Notes under the pieces: generated by a model
The model's input: only the letters and a program-made list of their open reading frames with translations
Databases searched by the model: none
What the model was told of the DNA's origin: nothing
Shown: positions 17,931 to 25,953 of the stretch, in pieces
Position numbering within the stretch: position 1 is the stretch's first letter
How the letters are laid out: each line of letters opens with the position of its first letter
Source: Udaeobacter sp025935755
GTDB taxonomy: Bacteria > Verrucomicrobiota > Verrucomicrobiia > Chthoniobacterales > UBA10450
Length of the DNA stretch: 55,779 nt
Direction: 5' to 3'
Assembly: GCA_036278715.1 (NCBI GenBank)
Contig: DASUKN010000024.1
Span: 1-55,779 of the forward strand
Made by a program: the position numbers and the translations under genes

Positions 17931-18043
17931 GTCACTTTCCTTGCAACGAGACGTAAAGTTTCGGGGAGAAATGGGAAACGGTCTGCGTTTTCGGATTACC
18001 CAAAACGAAGGCCACAAACCCAAAAACAAGAAAAGGAAATCAC
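17931..18043 (+). promoter_or_regulatory. Conserved leader, copy C
   Basis: Nearly the same as copy A: GTCACTTTCCTTGCAACG, TTTCGGGGAGAAATGGGAAA, CGGTCTGCGTTTTCGGATTA and CCACAAACCCAAAAACAAG. It ends with AAGGAAATCAC before the ATG, the best Shine-Dalgarno of the three. It lies after a terminator, which supports a promoter within or just upstream of this element. Confidence 0.72.
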
Positions 18044-18598
18044 ATGAAAAATCGAAACATTCAGTTCAAATCGACGGCAGGACTTCTCATTCCGATGCTG
18101 CTCGCCTGCTTTGCGGCAGTGTTTATGTCGGCACCCACGGCGGCAGCAGCCGACCGGATGGTGCCGTTCAATGGCACTGTCTCGGGGTACGTAGACTCTC
18201 AGTCCGGCACGGAGTGCGAGCCTTCAATACACGTGGTCAACTTCGGACACGCGAACCAATTGGGAGCCTTCACCGGGGCGGCGGAATTTTCTCCGCGCCC
18301 ATGCGCACCCGATCCGGATCTTTGCGAAAATAATATTCCTTACACCGGCACTTTTGACTGGTTTGCGGCCAACGGTGACGAAATCTACGGCACTTTCGAA
18401 GGATACATGTGCCCGACAGAAACGCCCGGAGTGTACGACAACCACGAAACCGCGGAGATAACAGGCGGCACTGGCCGCTTCGCCAACGCCACCGGCCATT
18501 TCGCGTTGGGCGGGCAACTCGACTTCACAACGGTTCCTCCTTCTTTTGTCCTCCCGTGGGAAGGCGTCATCTCGAGTCTCGGCCCAAGGAGACGGTAG
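18044..18598 (+). CDS. Small secreted protein of unknown function (leader gene 3)
   Basis: A 184-residue protein with a long signal peptide (hydrophobic residues about 13-30, cleavage near AAAA-DR). The mature part has six or so cysteines spaced for disulfides and a C-terminal motif ITGGTGRFANATGHFALGG, which is typical of secreted beta-barrel proteins where a sheet is closed by Gly-Thr-Gly-Arg-Phe. The family name is unknown to me. It closes the group of three leader genes and is followed by a conserved hairpin before rplI. Confidence 0.75.
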   Translation: MKNRNIQFKSTAGLLIPMLLACFAAVFMSAPTAAAADRMVPFNGTVSGYVDSQSGTECEPSIHVVNFGHANQLGAFTGAAEFSPRPCAPDPDLCENNIPYTGTFDWFAANGDEIYGTFEGYMCPTETPGVYDNHETAEITGGTGRFANATGHFALGGQLDFTTVPPSFVLPWEGVISSLGPRRR

Positions 18599-18617
18599 AG
18601 ATTGCGTATCTGATCTG

Positions 18618-18652
18618 CGTATCGCACCTGGTATTCGTCCAGGTGCGATGCG
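18618..18652 (+). terminator. Conserved hairpin after leader gene 3
   Basis: CGTATCGCACCTGG (18618-18631) pairs with CCAGGTGCGATGCG (18639-18652), with one G-U pair and a 7-base loop. The stem repeats the sequence of the hairpin at 17029. It separates the secreted-protein group from rplI. Confidence 0.6.
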
Positions 18653-18803
18653 CTGGGTCGATGGTTGCACGGCGGATTACGACACTGCCGAAATTTTTTG
18701 GAATTTTTTCGTTCTCGAATTGACAACGCCGATCTCAATTTTACACTCGACACCCCCGGACTCTTCCGTTTGCAAAGTTTTGAGCGCGTTCTAAAAGATA
18801 TTT

Positions 18804-19376
18804 ATGCCGTTGACTGAACTTATTTTGACCGAAAACGTTCCCGGCCTCGGCGCTGAGGCGGACGTGGTGAAGGTGCGTCGCGGTTATGCGCGCAACTATC
18901 TGCTGCCGCGCAAGATGGCGTACGAAGTGACACCGTCGGCTCTGCGTCAACTGAATACGCTCAAGCAAAAGCGCGCCGAGCGTGAAGCACGCGAGTTGAA
19001 CGATGCCCAGGAACTGGCACGGCGCATCGGCAAGGCGAAGTTTGTTTTTACCTTGGAAACTGGCGAAAGCGGCAAAGCATTTGGATCAGTGACGGCACAG
19101 GACATCGTGAACCGGCTGAAAAACGAAGTCGGCGTCGACGTTGACCGGCACAAAATTTCTCTGGAGCGACCGATCAAAGACACCGGCGAGCACGACGTCG
19201 CTATCAAGCTTCACCACGATGTGACGGCGCAACTTGTTTTTCAGGTCAAATCGGCAACAGAATCACGCGACCGCGGGGCTGACGCGACGCCCGCAGCCGC
19301 GCCGGAAGAACTCGACAAAAAGAAACGCCGGGTTTTGCGCCGGAAGAACGAAGAGTCAAAACAAGAAAAGAAATAA
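18804..19376 (+). CDS. rplI: 50S ribosomal protein bL9 with long basic tail
   Basis: The N-terminal rRNA-binding domain is typical of bL9 (LILTENVPGLGAEADVVKV, then RRGYARNYLLPRKMA), followed by the long connecting helix and the C-terminal domain (GKAFGSVTAQDIVNRL). Usual bL9 length is near 150; this one is 190 because of a charged, Lys/Arg/Glu-rich tail of about 40 residues (DKKKRRVLRRKNEESKQEKK). The tail is probably disordered. The stop codon directly abuts the dnaB start codon, so the two genes are co-transcribed and likely coupled, an arrangement common in bacteria. Confidence 0.95.
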   Translation: MPLTELILTENVPGLGAEADVVKVRRGYARNYLLPRKMAYEVTPSALRQLNTLKQKRAEREARELNDAQELARRIGKAKFVFTLETGESGKAFGSVTAQDIVNRLKNEVGVDVDRHKISLERPIKDTGEHDVAIKLHHDVTAQLVFQVKSATESRDRGADATPAAAPEELDKKKRRVLRRKNEESKQEKK

Positions 19377-20867
19377 ATGGCGACTCCACCGTCCGCATGG
19401 ACAGGAGAGAAGCCTCGAAAAGCGGGAAATGGCGCTGGCCGAGGTTCGGCAGCGCGGAGTGGCGAAAAAGTTGTCCCCATTTCGCTAACAGGTTCTGCGC
19501 AGGATGTCCACCGGACGCCGCCACATAGCGTAGAGGCCGAGCAGGGCGTTCTCGGTTCAATGCTCATCTCTCCGCGCGAAACCATCGCGGAATGCGTTGA
19601 GAAAATTAACGAGGATTATTTTTACGTTCCCGCGCATCGCACGGTCTATGACGTTCTGGTCGAAGTTTGGAATGCTGGACAGGCCATCGATCTGATCACG
19701 TTCACGCAGGTACTACGCGACCGGAACCTGCTCGATAGCGTCGGCGGCCCGGCATTCGTTACGAACCTGTTCACGTTCGTTCCCACCGCGGCCAACGTGC
19801 AGTACTACCTGGAAATCGTCCGCGACAAATACATCCTGCGACAGATCATCTCTGCCGCCACCGAGAGTGTGCGGCGCGCGTACGAAGAGCAGGACGAGGT
19901 CGAAAGTCTCCTGGACGAAGTGGAGCAGAAGATTTTCGAAGTCGGCGAGGATCGGTTCAAAGGCCAGATGCTCTCGATGAAAGATCACGCGATGCAAGCC
20001 ATCGAGACGATCGAGAAACTCTATGAGCGCAAGGGCAGCATTACCGGAGTCTCAACCGGTTTTGTTGAGTTCGATCGCATGACCAGCGGGTTGCATCCTT
20101 CAGAAATGATTGTGATCGCAGCACGGCCGAGCATGGGAAAAACCGCGCTCGCCATGAACATCGCGGAATACGTGGCAATCAATGAAAAACTGGCCGTTGG
20201 CGTGTTCAGCCTGGAAATGAGCAGTCAGCAACTGGTGCAACGACTGCTTTGCTCACGCGCGCGCGTAAACTTGCAAAGGGTGCGCGATGGCTTTTTGGGG
20301 GAGCGCGATTTCCCGAGCCTGACTGCGGCGGCGTCAAAGCTGGCTGAGGCCAAAATGTTTATCGATGACAGCGCCAGTCTCAGCATTCTCGAATTGCGGG
20401 CCAAAGCGCGCCGTCTGAAGGCGCAACAGGATATACAGCTCTTGATTATCGATTACCTGCAGCTGCTTCGATCCACTTCGCGCCGTGCTCAGGATAATCG
20501 TCAACTGGAGATCTCGGAGATTTCGGCCGGCCTCAAAGCGTTGGCCAAGGAATTGAAAATTCCTGTCATTGTTGTGGCGCAATTGAACCGGCAACCCGAA
20601 CAGCGTTCCGGCGGCAAACCTCGTTTGAGCGATCTGCGCGAATCTGGCTCGATCGAGCAGGATGCGGATCTGGTGGGATTACTTGTTAGGCCCGAGATGT
20701 ACGAGGAAGACGAGGAAGCACGTGTGGAAAAGGCGGGCGAAGCCGAACTGATCATCGCCAAGCAGCGCAATGGCCCCGTCGGCGAAATTCCGCTCACGTT
20801 CCTGAAAGAGTACACGCGTTTCGAAACGCGCGCCCGCAATGTGAGCGAACCAGAAGAAGCATTCTAA
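19377..20867 (+). CDS. dnaB: Replicative DNA helicase DnaB
   Basis: A 496-residue hexameric helicase. An unusual N-terminal extension of about 40 residues (Gly/Ala/Arg-rich) precedes the standard start PPHSVEAEQGVLGSMLISP. The RecA-like domain has Walker A ARPSMGKTA (about residues 250-258), VFSLEMSS, LLIIDYLQLL (Walker B) and LSDLRESGSIEQDAD. It unwinds DNA at the replication fork. No intein is present. Start ATG follows the rplI stop with no spacing, so translation is coupled. Confidence 0.96.
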   Translation: MATPPSAWTGEKPRKAGNGAGRGSAARSGEKVVPISLTGSAQDVHRTPPHSVEAEQGVLGSMLISPRETIAECVEKINEDYFYVPAHRTVYDVLVEVWNAGQAIDLITFTQVLRDRNLLDSVGGPAFVTNLFTFVPTAANVQYYLEIVRDKYILRQIISAATESVRRAYEEQDEVESLLDEVEQKIFEVGEDRFKGQMLSMKDHAMQAIETIEKLYERKGSITGVSTGFVEFDRMTSGLHPSEMIVIAARPSMGKTALAMNIAEYVAINEKLAVGVFSLEMSSQQLVQRLLCSRARVNLQRVRDGFLGERDFPSLTAAASKLAEAKMFIDDSASLSILELRAKARRLKAQQDIQLLIIDYLQLLRSTSRRAQDNRQLEISEISAGLKALAKELKIPVIVVAQLNRQPEQRSGGKPRLSDLRESGSIEQDADLVGLLVRPEMYEEDEEARVEKAGEAELIIAKQRNGPVGEIPLTFLKEYTRFETRARNVSEPEEAF

Positions 20868-20924
20868 TTCGTTCAAGCGTTCAAGTGAGTGACAGTTCCG
20901 GACGCTTAAACACGATTCAACGGT

Positions 20925-22919
20925 TCAACCATTGAGCAGCGACTTTGCTGCCTCCACCACGTGCTGCGCGTCGATGCCGCGTTCCTTCATTACTTCAGGG
21001 CCCGGTGCGCTCGTGCCGAAGTCGTGCAGTCCAACGACTTTTCCGTCGAGACCGACGTATTCGTACCAAATCTCCGTCACGCCCGCTTCGATCGCCACGC
21101 GTCTACGGCATTCGTTAGGCAGCACTTCTTGACGATATGCGTTCGACTGGCGATTGAATCTTTCGAAGCAGGGCATCGAAACGACACGAACGTTGTCGCC
21201 CAGCTGTTTCGCCGCGGCGAGCGCGTGCTGCAATTCGCTGCCGCACGACAGGATGATCAGGTCGAGTTTGCCGGTTTCCTTTTTTGCGATGTAACCGCCG
21301 CGTAGCACCCCTTCGCGACGCAGGTTGACGTCGATTTCGTTCAACATCGGAACAGCCTGACGGGTGAGCGCAAGGAAAGTCGGACCGTCGGTCCGCTGCA
21401 TCGCGGCGGCAAATGCGCCTGCGGTTTCTTCGGGATCGGCGGGACGAATCACGTCGATGTTCGGAATCAGGCGAACCGAGCTGACGGTCTCCACCGGTTG
21501 ATGCGTGGGACCGTCTTCACCTACACCGATCGAATCGTGCGTGAAAATATAGGTATTCGGCAGCCTCGATAATGCGCTCAGCCGAATGGCGCCACGGCAA
21601 TAATCGGTAAACACCGTGAAGGTTGCGCCCGATGCCCGAAAGAGGCCGTGGTACGAGATGCCGTTGAGAATCGCACACATGCCATGCTCGCGAATTCCAA
21701 AACGAACGTTGCGGCCGGCGAAATTGTCCCGATTAAAATCGCCGCCGTCCTTGATGTAGTTCATGGTCGATCCGTACAGGTCGGCGCTGCCGCTCATCAG
21801 TAACGGCATCGCCTGCGCGACCGGCTGCAACACTTCGCCGCCCGCTTTGCGCGTTGCCAGTTTAGCGTCCTCCGGGAAATCCGGGATCTTCGACAGCAGA
21901 TCGGGTGGCACTTCTCGCGCGTAGCCGTCGTCGAGCAGCTTCGCTTTGTCGGGGTTCTTGGTGCGCCACGCATCGTAAGTCTTTTCCCAACGATCGTATT
22001 GAGCGAGCAGTTCCTTTTTGTGCGCGGCGAAGTAATCGTACACATCTTTTGACACATAATAATGGTCGTCGGGCAAGCCGAGCGCCTTACGCGCCGCATC
22101 AATGTATTTTGCGCCCGCTTCGCCGTGTGCTTTGTATGTGCCGGCGACTTCTGGAATGCCTTTTCCAATCAGCGTATGCGCAATGATGAACTGCGGTCTG
22201 CCGTTGTCGCGGCGTTTCGCAACATTGAACGCGTCGAGAAACTCTCGCATGTCTTGTCCTTCGATTTCCTGGACGTCGAAACCATATGCTTTCATGCGCT
22301 GGCCCGTGTCCTCGCACTGGGTGTCTTTTGCCGGCGCGTCCAGCGTTACGGCATTGGAATCATAGATAAAAATCAGGTTGTCGAGGCCCCAAAGTCCGGC
22401 AAGCGCGCACGCCTCGGATGCGACGCCCTCCTGCATGTCGCCATCACTGCACAAACAGACCACATGTTGATCGAAAATTTTATGTTCAGCAGTGTTAAAC
22501 CGAGCTGCAGCCATGTTCGTCGCCACGGACAAACCCACCGCGTTGCCCACACCCTGACCGAGCGGTCCAGTGGTGCATTCCACTCCAGGCGTCTCGCCAA
22601 ATTCGGGATGTCCCGGCGTTTTCGAATGCAGTTGCCGGAAACGCCTGATTTCCGACATCGGCAAATCATAGCCGCTCATATGCAGCCAGGCGTAAAGGAA
22701 CATGCTGCCGTGCCCGGGGGAGAGAACGAAAATGTCCCGATTAATCCAGCGAGGCTGATCTGGATTGTATCTTAGCGCGTGACCAAAAAGCACCGCGCCG
22801 ATTTCCGCGCAGCCCAGTGGAAGCCCAAGATGCCCCGATTGCGAGACTTGCACAGCGTCCATGCACAAACCGCGTGCCTGATCCGCCGCTTTCGAAAGGA
22901 TTTCGATGTTCAAATTCAT
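20925..22919 (-). CDS. tkt: Transketolase
   Basis: The 664-residue thiamine-diphosphate enzyme of the pentose phosphate pathway. Visible features: SGHLGLPLGCAEIGAVLF (usual SGHPGAPMGMA), LSPGHGSMFLYAWLHMSGYD, the TPP-binding SDGDMQEGVASEACALAG, the pyrimidine-domain FTHDSIGVGEDGPTHQPVE (residues around 460-478) and a C-terminal domain. It moves two-carbon units between sugar phosphates. Length is normal. It converges with dnaB; a short spacer of 57 bases between the two stops contains only a weak hairpin. Confidence 0.96.
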   Translation of the reverse strand: MNLNIEILSKAADQARGLCMDAVQVSQSGHLGLPLGCAEIGAVLFGHALRYNPDQPRWINRDIFVLSPGHGSMFLYAWLHMSGYDLPMSEIRRFRQLHSKTPGHPEFGETPGVECTTGPLGQGVGNAVGLSVATNMAAARFNTAEHKIFDQHVVCLCSDGDMQEGVASEACALAGLWGLDNLIFIYDSNAVTLDAPAKDTQCEDTGQRMKAYGFDVQEIEGQDMREFLDAFNVAKRRDNGRPQFIIAHTLIGKGIPEVAGTYKAHGEAGAKYIDAARKALGLPDDHYYVSKDVYDYFAAHKKELLAQYDRWEKTYDAWRTKNPDKAKLLDDGYAREVPPDLLSKIPDFPEDAKLATRKAGGEVLQPVAQAMPLLMSGSADLYGSTMNYIKDGGDFNRDNFAGRNVRFGIREHGMCAILNGISYHGLFRASGATFTVFTDYCRGAIRLSALSRLPNTYIFTHDSIGVGEDGPTHQPVETVSSVRLIPNIDVIRPADPEETAGAFAAAMQRTDGPTFLALTRQAVPMLNEIDVNLRREGVLRGGYIAKKETGKLDLIILSCGSELQHALAAAKQLGDNVRVVSMPCFERFNRQSNAYRQEVLPNECRRRVAIEAGVTEIWYEYVGLDGKVVGLHDFGTSAPGPEVMKERGIDAQHVVEAAKSLLNG

Positions 22920-23086
22920 TCTAGGCTTATAATCGGAACTACAGCGGAATTCAAAATTGCGAAATGCAGATTCGCGTTCTTCCAGGCATCGGCCGCGTTA
23001 GTCGTTGAACGGACAAAGCGTTGAAACCTTGAATCGCAAATACCATTTAACAGTGTAACGGTTTATCGATTTACTCTGGCGGACCC

Positions 23087-24154
23087 ATGAATCAAAGCAC
23101 TCTCGTTCAAATTGCCGAACGACTCGAACGTTTGGCTGCCAGACTTCCCGAAAAAATTCGACGCCCGGTGCTCCGTGAATTGGTACCGCTAAAACAATTA
23201 TTCCTTCAGCAGCGGCGGCCGCGATTCCTGTTTATCGGATCCAGCAAAACGCCGATGCCGCAAATCATCGACATGCTTTTCGCTCCGGAGTCGCACGAGG
23301 GCCTGAATATGACTCTCACGGCGGTGCATCGGTGGACTGAATGGACAATTCCCGGTCGCGGCACCATCTCGATTTTGGATGCGCGAGACGCCGGCAATTC
23401 TGCCGAAGCCCAGATTCAGGAAGAGCTTAGGCGGGAACCCGCCGATGCCGCGTTCTTTTTTGACGACGGCGAATCGAATTTGAGTGAACACAGCGTGGCC
23501 GTGCCTGGCGGGACGAAAATCATCGGTCTGTCACTTGGATCGGCGAACCGGCTGACAGAATTGGAACAGCTACTGGACACCCAATTGCGTGTTCAGGGCC
23601 GGTTGGTCAGCGTAATCGGAATCGGGGACAAGCAATCCGCAGAGACGCGCCGGCTCATGTCATTACTTGCCGCCGAGTTGCCTAACCAGGCGAAGATCGA
23701 AATGATCCGGATTTCGCGGGATCGCCTTGCGCAGCTTCATGTCGCGCAAATGTTGACAAAATCTACCACTGCGATCTGCGCCGCGATCGGTGCCCAACCG
23801 ATTCCGCTGGCAGACATGCCGGTGCTCACCACGCTCCAGGTGTTAATGGTTTCGGGGATCATGTATATCAGCGGCAGAGAACGGAGCCTTCGAGCTGCTA
23901 CTGAATTCATGGCCGCGTTGGGCGCCAACGTCGGTGTGGGAATGCTTCTTCGCGAAGGAACTCGCGCCATGCTGAAATTTTTCCCGGGCTGGGGCAACGT
24001 GGTTTGTGGCATGGTTGCCGGCGCTGGCACGTACGCGATTGGTCGCGCCGCGACGGCGTATTTCCTCGAAGGCGCTTCTCTTAAAGAGGCGAAGCAAACG
24101 TACCTAAAGAGCCGAAGAAAACGGTCGCGCCGCGCGCTGCCATCGCATGAATAG
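23087..24154 (+). CDS. Degenerate GTPase-like protein with DUF697 C-terminus
   Basis: A 355-residue protein laid out like the GTPase-DUF697 family: LPEKIRRPVLRELVPLKQLF, a Rossmann-like strand FLFIGSS, and a C-terminal DUF697 membrane region starting PIPLADMPVLTTLQVLMVSG. The P-loop expected after the first strand (GxxxxGKS) is replaced by GSSKTPMPQ, and the usual G3 (DxxG) and G4 (NKxD) sites read DARDAG and IGDKQS. GTP binding is therefore doubtful and it may be a structural pseudo-GTPase. Several C-terminal hydrophobic segments suggest membrane association. It stands alone between tkt and the rsmA fusion. Confidence 0.7.
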   Translation: MNQSTLVQIAERLERLAARLPEKIRRPVLRELVPLKQLFLQQRRPRFLFIGSSKTPMPQIIDMLFAPESHEGLNMTLTAVHRWTEWTIPGRGTISILDARDAGNSAEAQIQEELRREPADAAFFFDDGESNLSEHSVAVPGGTKIIGLSLGSANRLTELEQLLDTQLRVQGRLVSVIGIGDKQSAETRRLMSLLAAELPNQAKIEMIRISRDRLAQLHVAQMLTKSTTAICAAIGAQPIPLADMPVLTTLQVLMVSGIMYISGRERSLRAATEFMAALGANVGVGMLLREGTRAMLKFFPGWGNVVCGMVAGAGTYAIGRAATAYFLEGASLKEAKQTYLKSRRKRSRRALPSHE

Positions 24155-24294
24155 GCGCAGCTTGTTGGCGATCCCCATGGCAAATTCCCTACGGTGAACT
24201 CCGCAAGAATCTGGCGTGAATAACTTGTGAACAAGTGTGTCGCTCCGACCCATTTTCTTTCTCAAAACCTTGTGAATAGGCCTAGGAGTTTCCC

Positions 24295-25725
24295 GTGCAG
24301 TCGTGTCGGACAATCCCGGCGCCTATGAAAACTTCCGGGATACGTTCGACACTCAAAGAAATCGGCGTGTCACCGGTCAAGACTCTGGGCCAAAATTTTT
24401 TGCACGATCAAAATCTTGCGCGCTGGATTGTCGATCAGGCGCAAATCACTGGACAAGATTACGTGGTCGAGATCGGCCCCGGCTTGGGCGCTTTGACCAA
24501 GTTTCTTCTGGAAGCAGGCGCGCGCGTCCTGGCTATCGAAAAGGATGCCCGACTTGCCAATTTTTTGCGCGGACACTTCGATACCGAACGCCTCGAAATC
24601 CTTAATATCGACGCGCTGCAGTTCGATCCGCGAATTCTTTTCGCGCATCGCAGCGTGAAGTTGATTGGAAACTTGCCGTACAACATTTCGAGCCCGTTGC
24701 TCTCGACGTTCCTGCGATATCCAAGTCCTATTTCGCTTAGCGTGTTGATGTTACAAAAAGAAATGGCGATGCGACTTTCCGCAGCGCCGCGCACCAGGGA
24801 TTACGGTGCGTTGACCCTGCGCGTCCAGTTGCATCGTCGCGTGAAATATCTGCGCAGCGTTCCTGCAACCGTTTTTCTTCCCCGGCCGGACGTCGATTCT
24901 GCAGTGATACGGCTCGAGCCGCGCGATCCGAATGAAATGCCCGCGCGTAACGATGAGTTGCTTCTGAAATTGATTCGGATCGGTTTTTCCCAAAGGCGAA
25001 AACAGCTCCGGAAATTGCTGCGCGAACACACCACCGACTGGGACGCGCTCGCGAGCGCCCTGGACATCAATCCGAACGCTCGAGCGGAGGAATTATCGCT
25101 CCTGCAATGGATCGCTTTTGCGAATTACATCACCCCGCCTCCGCGGCAGGAGACGTGTTCGACGCCCGATGAACGGTTTCCGGTCGTTGATGAAGATGAT
25201 CGAATTTGCGGCGAAGCGAAGAGGGCCGAAGTGCATGGGAATAACTTGCGCCATCGCGCCGTTCACATCCTCATTTTCAATCAGGCCGGAGAGGTGTATT
25301 TGCAGCAACGCTCGCGTGGGAAAGATCTCCATCCGTTGAAATGGGATTCCAGCGCGGCGGGGCACGTTACTGTCGGAGAAAATTACAACGAAACAGCCCG
25401 GCGTGAGCTACAGGAGGAGTTAGGCGTTAATCTTCCGCTCGAAAAAATCTTCAGGCTCACGGCTTCACCGCGCACCGACCACGAGTTCATTTGTGGCTAT
25501 CGTGGAGTGGTTCCAGGGGAGGTTTTCCCTAACAAGTGTGAAATTGAGAACGGCGCTTTTCTGGCGCCGGCCGTGATTGATGGCTGGACCTCGGCCAGAC
25601 CCGACAATTTCGCGCCGGGGTTTTTGGAATGCTGGAAAGCATACCGCAAGATGTATCCCGAGCCGGAAAAATCTATCCGCCCAGAAACTTTCTCCGCGGC
25701 AAGCGACGCAGCATCGACTGTTTGA
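24295..25725 (+). CDS. rsmA: RsmA (KsgA) 16S rRNA dimethyltransferase fused to a Nudix hydrolase domain
   Basis: GTG 24295 is chosen because AGGAG lies six bases upstream; an internal ATG at 24325 is also possible. Residues 22-280 are RsmA: GQNFLHDQNLARWIVD, the SAM motif VEIGPGLGALT, NLPYNISSPLL, and the basic C-terminal RRKQLRKLLREH. It dimethylates two adenines near the 3' end of 16S rRNA. Residues about 295-460 form a Nudix domain with an intact box, GHVTVGENYNETARRELQEE then LGV, resembling YfcD/isopentenyl-diphosphate isomerase-type Nudix proteins. The fusion is in a single uninterrupted frame. The Nudix substrate is unknown. Confidence 0.92.
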   Translation: MQSCRTIPAPMKTSGIRSTLKEIGVSPVKTLGQNFLHDQNLARWIVDQAQITGQDYVVEIGPGLGALTKFLLEAGARVLAIEKDARLANFLRGHFDTERLEILNIDALQFDPRILFAHRSVKLIGNLPYNISSPLLSTFLRYPSPISLSVLMLQKEMAMRLSAAPRTRDYGALTLRVQLHRRVKYLRSVPATVFLPRPDVDSAVIRLEPRDPNEMPARNDELLLKLIRIGFSQRRKQLRKLLREHTTDWDALASALDINPNARAEELSLLQWIAFANYITPPPRQETCSTPDERFPVVDEDDRICGEAKRAEVHGNNLRHRAVHILIFNQAGEVYLQQRSRGKDLHPLKWDSSAAGHVTVGENYNETARRELQEELGVNLPLEKIFRLTASPRTDHEFICGYRGVVPGEVFPNKCEIENGAFLAPAVIDGWTSARPDNFAPGFLECWKAYRKMYPEPEKSIRPETFSAASDAASTV

Positions 25726-25915
25726 ACTTTCGGGCGGCGCGGCGTGCGGCTTGTTTTCCGCCGTACACGTTGTCGCTGAACATCCTTGTCACCACACGAT
25801 CGCCACGGAGGAAGTGGACCTGGAACCCATGTGTCTGCTTCTTTGCGCGCGGTTTCGTGTCGATACGGCGGATGTTTTCTTCCGAAAGAGGATTTGGACG
25901 TTTTCGTCGTGGCAT
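25673..25915 (-). CDS. Small AP2-like DNA-binding protein
   Basis: The 80-residue basic protein contains HGFQVHFLRGDRVVTRMFSD followed by NVYGGKQAARRAARKFKQSM. This matches a bacterial AP2-like domain pattern (aromatic/basic strand, F-S-D, Y-G-G-K, then an Ala-rich helix) found in short putative DNA-binding proteins. It is antisense to, and overlaps by 53 bp, the 3' end of the rsmA fusion gene. It lies just downstream of the L,D-transpeptidase gene in the other direction. Function is not known; DNA binding is inferred from the fold. Confidence 0.6.
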   Translation of the reverse strand: MPRRKRPNPLSEENIRRIDTKPRAKKQTHGFQVHFLRGDRVVTRMFSDNVYGGKQAARRAARKFKQSMLRRLPRRKFLGG

Positions 25916-25953
25916 AATTGACTAACGAGAAGCTAACAAGCGTTCGCAAAATT

